Source of the DNA: an uncultured Collinsella sp.
GTDB lineage: Bacteria > Actinomycetota > Coriobacteriia > Coriobacteriales > Coriobacteriaceae
Length of the DNA: 64,000 nt
Direction of reading: 5' to 3'
Assembly (NCBI GenBank): GCA_958443265.1
Contig: CAUCKA010000005.1
Span: 1 to 64,000 of the forward strand
Shown: positions 58,526 through 64,000 of the stretch, piece by piece
How the letters are laid out: the number at the start of each line of letters is the position of its first letter
How positions within the stretch are numbered: position 1 is the stretch's first letter
Position numbers and translations under genes: made by a program
The notes under the pieces: model-generated
What the model saw: the letters and a program-made list of their open reading frames with translations, nothing else
Database searches by the model: none
Told to the model about the DNA's origin: nothing

Positions 58526-59443
58526 CTATTTACCAAGCGGTGAGAATTCGTCGACGATGAGGTCGAGGCATTGCGGAAGCGCGCGGGCTCCAAAGACGCC
58601 CGAGTTGCTGGAGATGATCTCGCCATCGAACTGCATGCCCAGCGACGGCGTGCAGGTGATCTTGGCTTCCTTGGTCTGGATGATCTTGAACTGCGGGCGG
58701 CCTAGTACCTTGCCGGCGGGGTCGAGTGCGGCGGTGATCACAGTAGGCAACAGCTGCACGGTGCGCACGGGTTCGATGACCGCAATGTCGACCATGCCAT
58801 CGTTCATGCGGCAGTCGGGGAACAGGTTGATGTCGTTTTGGATGACCGAGGTATTGCCCGCCATGCAGCAGATGCCGTCGAGCTCCTCGACAATGCCGTC
58901 ATGCTCAATCGTAAAGTGCGCTACCGTAGGGTTGGGCGTGGCGAGCGCAGAGAGGAAGTAGGCGATCTCGCCGATGTCGTTTTTGGTGGGGGCGGCCTTC
59001 ATCATGATCTCGGCGTCGAAGCCCGAGCCGGCGATGATGATAAAGCCGTGGCGCTTCTCGTTGCCGTTCTCGTCTAGCCAAAAGAGCTCGCCCATGTCCA
59101 CTTTGACCGTGCGACCGGCGCGGCAAGCCTTGGCAAGCGCCGCTGCCTCGGGGGCATTGCCGATGTTGTTAAAGAACAAGCAGGCCGTACCGGAGGGGAA
59201 GACCAGTGTGGGGACACCGCACCCGCGCATCTGGTCGAGCACGTTGGAGACGGTGCCGTCGCCGCCCGAAACGACCACGCGATCAAACTCGCGCACGTCT
59301 GCCACGGCGTCCTCGGGTTCCATGCCATCGCCGATAAAACGCATCACGACCTCGTCGCCGCCCTGCGCGAGGGCGTGCGTGAATGCGTAGATTTCATCTG
59401 AGCTGGGGCCCGATGCCGGGTTGTGGATGATAAGGCAGCGCAT
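58526..59443 (-). CDS. Diacylglycerol kinase-family lipid kinase
   Basis: A 305-residue DAGK/YegS-type kinase. IIHNPASG at the N-terminus, VSGGDGTVSNVLDQM (GGDGT ATP site) near 58, and a C-terminal beta-sandwich (VDIAVIEPVRT, SLGMQFDGEI) are typical. It phosphorylates a lipid at the membrane surface; substrate (diacylglycerol or undecaprenol) is not certain. Start 59443; the 30-residue membrane peptide follows it directly. Confidence 0.88.
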   Translation of the reverse strand: MRCLIIHNPASGPSSDEIYAFTHALAQGGDEVVMRFIGDGMEPEDAVADVREFDRVVVSGGDGTVSNVLDQMRGCGVPTLVFPSGTACLFFNNIGNAPEAAALAKACRAGRTVKVDMGELFWLDENGNEKRHGFIIIAGSGFDAEIMMKAAPTKNDIGEIAYFLSALATPNPTVAHFTIEHDGIVEELDGICCMAGNTSVIQNDINLFPDCRMNDGMVDIAVIEPVRTVQLLPTVITAALDPAGKVLGRPQFKIIQTKEAKITCTPSLGMQFDGEIISSNSGVFGARALPQCLDLIVDEFSPLGK

Positions 59444-59541
59444 ACTTACGTTCCCGTTCTGTGACTAACCGAGTATAGTTGTAAGGCAATGCCGATATCC
59501 TACCCGTGTTTTTCGGGCCTAACCTTATTCGATGGGTTGAT

Positions 59542-60675
59542 ATGTACATTTCCACACATCAGGCTCTACTCGACTTTTGCCAGCGCGCCCGTGAGTTTGA
59601 CGCGATTGCCGTCGATACCGAGTTTTTGCGCGAGCGCACATTCCATCCGCGCCTGTGCTTGGTTCAGATTGCCACCCCTGCCGAGAGCGTCGCGGTCGAC
59701 CCCCTGGTAATCGACGACCTATCGCCGCTGGCCGAGCTTATGGCCGACGAGAGCGTGACTAAGGTCTTCCACGCCTGCTCGCAGGATATGGAGGTCATGC
59801 TCCATACCGTAGGCGTGCTGCCGCGTCCGATTTTTGACACGCAGGTGGCCGCCGCCTTTTTGGGCGAGCGCCAGCAGATTTCGTATGGCGCGCTTGTTCA
59901 GACGTTCTGCGGTGTATCGCTGCCCAAGACCGAGTCGCTGACCGACTGGTCGCGCCGCCCGCTGACCGATAAACAGATCGAGTACGCGATCGATGACGTC
60001 AAGTACCTGATTGTCGCCTATACCGAGATGATGAGTCGCCTGCGTGAGCTGGGCCGCGTGGACTGGGTGCTCGACGAGCTGCGCCCGCTGGCTGACGAAT
60101 CGCACTATCGCGCCGATCGCCACGAGGCGTTCCGCAAGGTCAAACGCATCAATTCGTGCAGCCGTCATCAGCTGGGTATCGCGCGCGAGCTCGCCGCCTG
60201 GCGCGAGGACCGCGCCGAGCGCCGCAACATCCCGCGCAAGTGGGTCATGTCCGACGACACGCTGCTTGCGCTCGTTAAGCGCAATCCCGTGCGCTTTGAG
60301 GAGTTCCGCAGCATTCGCGGTACCGATCAGCTGGGGGAGCGCGACGTGGACGGTGCGCTCATGGCTATCAAGCGCGGCGCAAGCTGCCCGCACGATCACC
60401 TGCCGCTCATGGTGCGCGGGCATCGCCAGATCTCTCCGGAGCTGGAGAGCGTGACGGACCTGATGTATGCGCTCATTCGCCTGGTTGCTGAGCGCTCGGG
60501 CGTGGCGACCTCGGTCATTGCCTCGCGCGATGACCTGGCCGACTATATTGAGCATCCCGAGCAAAGCCCCTTGCGCGAAGGCTGGCGCTTTGAGCTTGTG
60601 GGCTCGCGTCTGGACGATCTGCTTTCCGGCAATATGGGACTCACCGTGAAGGACGGAAAGATTGAGTTGTTATAG
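59542..60675 (+). CDS. rnd: Ribonuclease D
   Basis: A 377-residue DEDDy 3'-5' exonuclease. VDTEFLRERTFHPRLCLVQI is ExoI, HACSQDMEVM ExoII and YAIDDVKYLIVAY ExoIII; an HRDC domain (~205-290: RHQLGIARELAAWREDRAERRNIPRKWVMSDDTLLALVK) follows. It trims tRNA and small RNA 3' ends. The ATG at 59542 was preferred; GTG 59506 is also in frame. The C-terminal ~80 residues are a second HRDC-like region. Divergent from the lipid kinase. Confidence 0.9.
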   Translation: MYISTHQALLDFCQRAREFDAIAVDTEFLRERTFHPRLCLVQIATPAESVAVDPLVIDDLSPLAELMADESVTKVFHACSQDMEVMLHTVGVLPRPIFDTQVAAAFLGERQQISYGALVQTFCGVSLPKTESLTDWSRRPLTDKQIEYAIDDVKYLIVAYTEMMSRLRELGRVDWVLDELRPLADESHYRADRHEAFRKVKRINSCSRHQLGIARELAAWREDRAERRNIPRKWVMSDDTLLALVKRNPVRFEEFRSIRGTDQLGERDVDGALMAIKRGASCPHDHLPLMVRGHRQISPELESVTDLMYALIRLVAERSGVATSVIASRDDLADYIEHPEQSPLREGWRFELVGSRLDDLLSGNMGLTVKDGKIELL

Positions 60676-60739
60676 GGAAGCCTAGTCTGCTGAGTGGGTA
60701 GAATGCCTCCAACGTGTAACTCGATTCGGAGGAATTCGC

Positions 60740-61444
60740 ATGCCTTATTACTATGGATACGGCTTTGGCATCGACCCGCTGTACCTGCTGGTTGTTCTTG
60801 TCTGCACGGTGCTTGGCCTTGCCGCACAGAACTATATCAACTCGATATACAAAACCTGGTCCAAGGTTCGCTCAGACGGCGACACGGGCGCCACGGTCGC
60901 TCGCCGCATGCTCGACGCCAACGGCTGCAACGCCGTGGGTATCAAGGGTGTCGCCGGCGAGCTCACCGACCATTACAACCCGCAGGATAACAACCTGTAT
61001 CTCTCGGACGCCAACCGTTCGGGCGGTTCGGTCGCAAGCGTTGCCGTTGCTTGTCACGAGGCGGGTCACGCCGCTCAGCGTCAAAGTGGTTACGCCATGA
61101 TGAAGGTACGCACCGCCCTCGTGCCGGTCGTCAACTTTACCCAGAACACCTGGACCATCGTGCTGCTCATGGGCCTGTTCATGAACATCGCGGGGCTCAC
61201 GACTCTCGCACTGATCTTCTTCTCGTTTAGCGTGCTGTTCCAGCTGGTTACGCTGCCGGTCGAGATCGATGCCAGTCGCCGCGCCGTGGCGTATATCGAG
61301 CAGTCGGGCATGAGTTCCAAGCAGGTCAACGGTGCCAAGAAGGTGCTGACGGCAGCCGCGCTCACCTACGTGGCGGCGGCGCTCACCTCGATTATTCAGC
61401 TGCTCTACCTTATGGCTCGTTACAACAGAAACTCCAACCGATAA
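60740..61444 (+). CDS. YugP-type zinc metalloprotease
   Basis: A 234-residue membrane protease. CHEAGHAAQ near residue 106 is the HExxH-like metal motif; hydrophobic segments flank it (LLVVLVCTVLGLAAQ, and NTWTIVLLMGLFMNIAGLTTLALIFFSFSVLFQL). EIDASRRAV probably supplies the third ligand. The family resembles site-2-like/YugP peptidases; target unknown. Start at 60740 follows CGGAGGAATTCGC. Confidence 0.86.
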   Translation: MPYYYGYGFGIDPLYLLVVLVCTVLGLAAQNYINSIYKTWSKVRSDGDTGATVARRMLDANGCNAVGIKGVAGELTDHYNPQDNNLYLSDANRSGGSVASVAVACHEAGHAAQRQSGYAMMKVRTALVPVVNFTQNTWTIVLLMGLFMNIAGLTTLALIFFSFSVLFQLVTLPVEIDASRRAVAYIEQSGMSSKQVNGAKKVLTAAALTYVAAALTSIIQLLYLMARYNRNSNR

Positions 61445-61559
61445 CAAATGGGACCGACGGGCGCCGCGGGGATTTGTGTCCCCGCGGCGCTGTACTATGT
61501 GTTGGACTTGAATTAGCGCAGGGCCGGAGCCCATGTGCACGATGACGAAAGGGGGCTGC

Positions 61560-63011
61560 GTGGCAGGCTGGAATCTAACCGGCAATGCCGTTTCCGCCGA
61601 GTTCGACGGTTCGGACGAGCAAGAGCGTAAAGAGCTCAGCGTGAGCCAGGCGGTAGAGATTGCCGCCGGCGCGCTTGATGCCATTCCGCAGCTGAGCGTT
61701 TTGGGTGAGGTCACGGGTTTCCGCGGCCCCAATGCCCGAAGCGGCCACTGCTACTTTCAGATCAAGGACGACTCGGCGGCCGTCGACTGCATCATCTGGA
61801 AGGGCGCCTACCTTAAGCGCACCTTCGACTTGCGCGACGGCATGCAGGTGAGCTTTAAGGGCAGCTTCAATCTCTACAAGCCCACGGGCCGCATGAGCTT
61901 CGTCGCCCGCTCGTTTTCGCTGGCGGGGGAGGGCCTGCTGCGTCAGCAAGTGGCTCAGTTGGCCGAAAAGCTGCGTCGCGAGGGTCTGATGGACGGGGCA
62001 CGCAAACGTCGCATCCCGGTGTTTTGCTCGCGTGTGGCGGTCGTCACCTCGCTTTCGGGCGCCGTAATCGACGACGTCAAACGCACATTGCGTCGTCGCA
62101 ACCCGCTCGTCGAGCTCGTCTGCGTGGGCGCCAAGGTGCAAGGCGAGGGCGCGCCGGCGGAGCTTATTGAAGGCTTGCGCCGCGCCGCTGCCATTACGCC
62201 GGCGCCCGACTGTATTTTGCTGGTGCGCGGCGGCGGCTCCTTTGAGGACCTCATGACCTTTAATGACGAGGAGCTTGCCCGCGCGGTGGCGGCTTGTCCT
62301 GTGCCCGTGGTGACCGGCATTGGCCATGAGCCCGATACCTCGATTTGCGACATGGTGAGCGACCGCCGCGCTTCCACGCCCACGGCGGCGGCCGAATCGG
62401 TGGCGCCGGCTATGACGGAGCTGGCAGATGTGCTCGAGGCGCGCCATCAGCGTCTGGGTGCCGCGATGGCATCGATGATTGGGTCGGCCCAGGTCGACCT
62501 GGAGATGCTCGATCAGCGCGGTCGCCGTGCCTGGGATACCTATACGGCTCGCTTGGGCGATGCACTCGATGCGGCTGCGTGCCGCCCGTGCCTCAACGAC
62601 CCCACATTTATGGTCGAGCGTCGCGAATCGGAGCTTGCCCTGACGGCCGATCGCCTGTCGGGCGCCATAGTACGCTCGGTCGGGACATTCCGCTCCAACT
62701 TTGAGCGCTTGCCCGAGCGTCTGGTTACAAGCACCTCGGGGCTCGATGGTAAGCGCCATGCGCTCACGCTTGCGAGTTCCCGTCTAGAGCATCAGGGACG
62801 TTCGATGCTCAGCAAACCCGCGTCCGACCTGGGCCGAGCTGCCGCGTCGCTCGATGCCCTGTCGCCGCTCAAGGTGCTTGCTCGCGGCTATTCCATCGCG
62901 TACAGCGATGATGGTGTGGCTACGAGTGCCAAGACCTTTAAGCCTGGCGACGCCATTCGCGTGCGCATGGCAGACGGCAACGTGGCAGCAACGGTCGATA
63001 CGGTCGAGTAG
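61560..63011 (+). CDS. xseA: Exodeoxyribonuclease VII large subunit
   Basis: A 483-residue subunit (from the GTG at 61560). An N-terminal OB-fold (GEVTGFRGPNARSGHCYFQIKDDSA) precedes the catalytic region (VAVVTSLSGAVIDDVKRTLRRR, VRGGGSFEDLMTFNDE, GIGHEPDTSICDMVSDRRASTPTAAAE) and a coiled-coil tail. It degrades single-stranded DNA with XseB. GTG 61560 follows AAAGGGGG; ATG 61533 with GGAG is the alternative. xseB is 42 bases downstream. Confidence 0.92.
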   Translation: MAGWNLTGNAVSAEFDGSDEQERKELSVSQAVEIAAGALDAIPQLSVLGEVTGFRGPNARSGHCYFQIKDDSAAVDCIIWKGAYLKRTFDLRDGMQVSFKGSFNLYKPTGRMSFVARSFSLAGEGLLRQQVAQLAEKLRREGLMDGARKRRIPVFCSRVAVVTSLSGAVIDDVKRTLRRRNPLVELVCVGAKVQGEGAPAELIEGLRRAAAITPAPDCILLVRGGGSFEDLMTFNDEELARAVAACPVPVVTGIGHEPDTSICDMVSDRRASTPTAAAESVAPAMTELADVLEARHQRLGAAMASMIGSAQVDLEMLDQRGRRAWDTYTARLGDALDAAACRPCLNDPTFMVERRESELALTADRLSGAIVRSVGTFRSNFERLPERLVTSTSGLDGKRHALTLASSRLEHQGRSMLSKPASDLGRAAASLDALSPLKVLARGYSIAYSDDGVATSAKTFKPGDAIRVRMADGNVAATVDTVE

Positions 63012-63053
63012 CCCGCGTTTCATAGCGATAAACCTTTAGGAAAGGAAACAGAT

Positions 63054-63320
63054 ATGGCAGAGAAGACCCCGGTCGAGCAGCTTACGTACAAGCAGGCCTC
63101 GCAGGAGCTGGAGCTCATCATCCGCAGCCTGGAGTCGGGTGATATGGAGCTCGAGGAGTCGCTTGAGAGCTATACCCGCGGCGTCGAGCTCCTCAAGAGC
63201 CTGCGCACCCGCCTGTCCGATGCCGAGCAGAAGGTCTCGGTGCTCCTTAAGGACGTCGACGGCAACGACGTGCTCGCCGACGGCGAAGCCGCCAACACCG
63301 ACGACAACCTTTCGTTCTAG
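63054..63320 (+). CDS. xseB: Exodeoxyribonuclease VII small subunit
   Basis: An 88-residue helical protein. YKQASQELELIIRSLESGDMELEESLESYTRGVELLKSLRTRLSDAEQKV is the XseB signature. It wraps the XseA coiled coil in the 1:4 or 1:6 complex. Start at 63054 follows AGGAAAGGAAAC. Its acidic C-terminal extension (DGNDVLADGEAANTDDN) is longer than in E. coli. Confidence 0.93.
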   Translation: MAEKTPVEQLTYKQASQELELIIRSLESGDMELEESLESYTRGVELLKSLRTRLSDAEQKVSVLLKDVDGNDVLADGEAANTDDNLSF

Positions 63321-63369
63321 CCTTCCCGATCAAATATAATTACCTTGGTCTGTGAGAAAGGAATCAACC

Positions 63370-63705
63370 ATGTGTGATTGCATCTTCTGCAAAATTGCCA
63401 ACCACGAGATCCCCTCGACCGTTGTCTACGAGGACGATCAGGTCATCGCCTTCGACGACCTCAACCCCCAGGCGCCGGTCCACACGCTCGTGATCCCTAA
63501 GAAGCACTACAGCGACATCGTCGACAACGTGCCGGTCGAGACCATGGGCGCCATGGCTCACGCCATCCAGGAGGTCGCCAAGGCCAAGGGTCTGGAGGAC
63601 GGCTTCCGCGTTATCTCCAACAAGGGCGTCAACGCCGGCCAGACCGTCATGCACTTCCACATGCACGTCCTCGGCGGCAAAAACCTGGGCGAGAACCTCA
63701 TCTGA
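63370..63705 (+). CDS. HIT-family nucleotide hydrolase
   Basis: A 111-residue HINT-type HIT protein. CDCIFCKIANHEIPSTVVYEDD opens the fold with a possible zinc pair (C2, C4, C7), and HFHMHVLGGKNLG is the catalytic histidine triad. It hydrolyses AMP conjugates. The ATG at 63370 follows GAAAGGAATC; the upstream in-frame start at 63352 lacks a site. Confidence 0.92.
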   Translation: MCDCIFCKIANHEIPSTVVYEDDQVIAFDDLNPQAPVHTLVIPKKHYSDIVDNVPVETMGAMAHAIQEVAKAKGLEDGFRVISNKGVNAGQTVMHFHMHVLGGKNLGENLI

Positions 63706-63746
63706 GGGCGCGTAGCCCGTCGACTTGGCTGCCTTTGGAGTAATCT

Positions 63747-64000
63747 ATGCAGCTTTCTCAACTCGAATACCTTCAAGCGGTCGCGAACTATGGCGGCGTG
63801 CGCAAAGCAGCTCGCGCCGTTCATGTGAGTCCGCAGGCCGTTTCGTCGGCAATCAAAAAGTTGGAATCTGAGTATCAGATTGTTTTGCTCGACCGATCGG
63901 CGGGGGAGGCTGTTTTGTCTCCGGCGGGCAGAGAATTTGCGCGTCGTGCACGCGTGATCCTGGCACAAGTCGACGATCTTAAAAAGTACGCTCAATCGAG
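63747..64000 (+). CDS. LysR-family regulator, truncated by window end
   Basis: The first 84 residues of a LysR-type regulator: LSQLEYLQAVANYGGVRKAARAVHVSPQAVSSAIKKLESEYQIVLLDR is the winged-helix domain. The effector domain lies beyond the window. Start at 63747 follows TTTGGAGTAATC. Target unknown. Confidence 0.9.
   Translation, partial: MQLSQLEYLQAVANYGGVRKAARAVHVSPQAVSSAIKKLESEYQIVLLDRSAGEAVLSPAGREFARRARVILAQVDDLKKYAQS

Noticed and set aside
1..64000. CRISPR array, rRNA, tRNA or insertion sequence
   Set aside because: I looked for regularly spaced repeats, tRNA-like folds, transposase motifs and terminal repeats and saw none convincing; the iteron-like array lacks CRISPR spacing and length.

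Overview
The window is a chromosomal stretch with about 60% GC and dense, short-gapped genes. Protein content suggests a gut actinobacterium of the Coriobacteriia, most likely a Collinsella. That assignment is inferred from the gene content (ECF transport, fermentative LDH, sortase-anchored C69 peptidase, a fructoselysine-type operon); no rRNA or tRNA gene was seen to prove it.

Layout. 0.2-2 kb: glucose-6-phosphate isomerase. 2-5 kb (minus): an unrecognised protein, a ClpP-type protease and a soluble VirD4/TraG-like ATPase in one overlapping operon, preceded by iteron-like repeats. 5.2-8.1 kb: a long palindrome, deoC and two HAD phosphatases. 8.2-19.6 kb: an operon resembling Amadori-product (fructoselysine) catabolism: GntR regulator, YfcC transporter, two amidohydrolase-fold proteins, FrlC-, FrlB- and two FrlD-like proteins, YjbQ, BtpA/SgcQ and an FGGY kinase. 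19.7-24.4 kb: TatD, TcdA, an SdpR/SdpI pair and EttA. 24.7-33.1 kb: accessory, partly AT-rich DNA holding an exported protease-like protein with a lipoprotein, a gene split by an in-frame stop, a Ser/Thr-rich membrane protein, and a cassette of DUF2087 regulator, MFS carrier, large radical SAM enzyme and a 36-residue peptide.

33.2-40.5 kb: NadE, an aminotransferase, L-lactate dehydrogenase, an Mbeg1-like hydrolase between two copies of a small repeat, a NdpA-like protein and two tiny ORFs. 40.5-45.9 kb: lysine/diaminopimelate genes (dapH, dapB and a lysA-dapA in-frame fusion) behind a lysine riboswitch, with a divergent M20 deacetylase that fits the acetylase branch. 45.9-50 kb: small membrane proteins, an HTH/Ser-Thr kinase pair and a coiled-coil wall hydrolase. 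50.4-52.5 kb: an ATP-grasp ligase and an Asp/Glu racemase, suggesting a D-aspartate peptidoglycan bridge. 52.6-56 kb: an ECF transporter (T, fused A-A', S) whose S gene follows a WWW leader peptide and terminator, i.e. a tryptophan attenuator. 56-64 kb: C69 dipeptidase, lipid kinase plus a 30-residue membrane peptide, RNase D, a YugP-type protease, XseAB, a HIT protein and a truncated LysR gene.

The strongest points for follow-up are the radical SAM/peptide cassette, the tryptophan attenuator of the ECF transporter, the riboswitch-controlled lysA-dapA fusion, the enlarged fructoselysine-like operon, and the VirD4-ClpP operon with its repeat array. All family assignments were made by eye from motifs; no database search was run.
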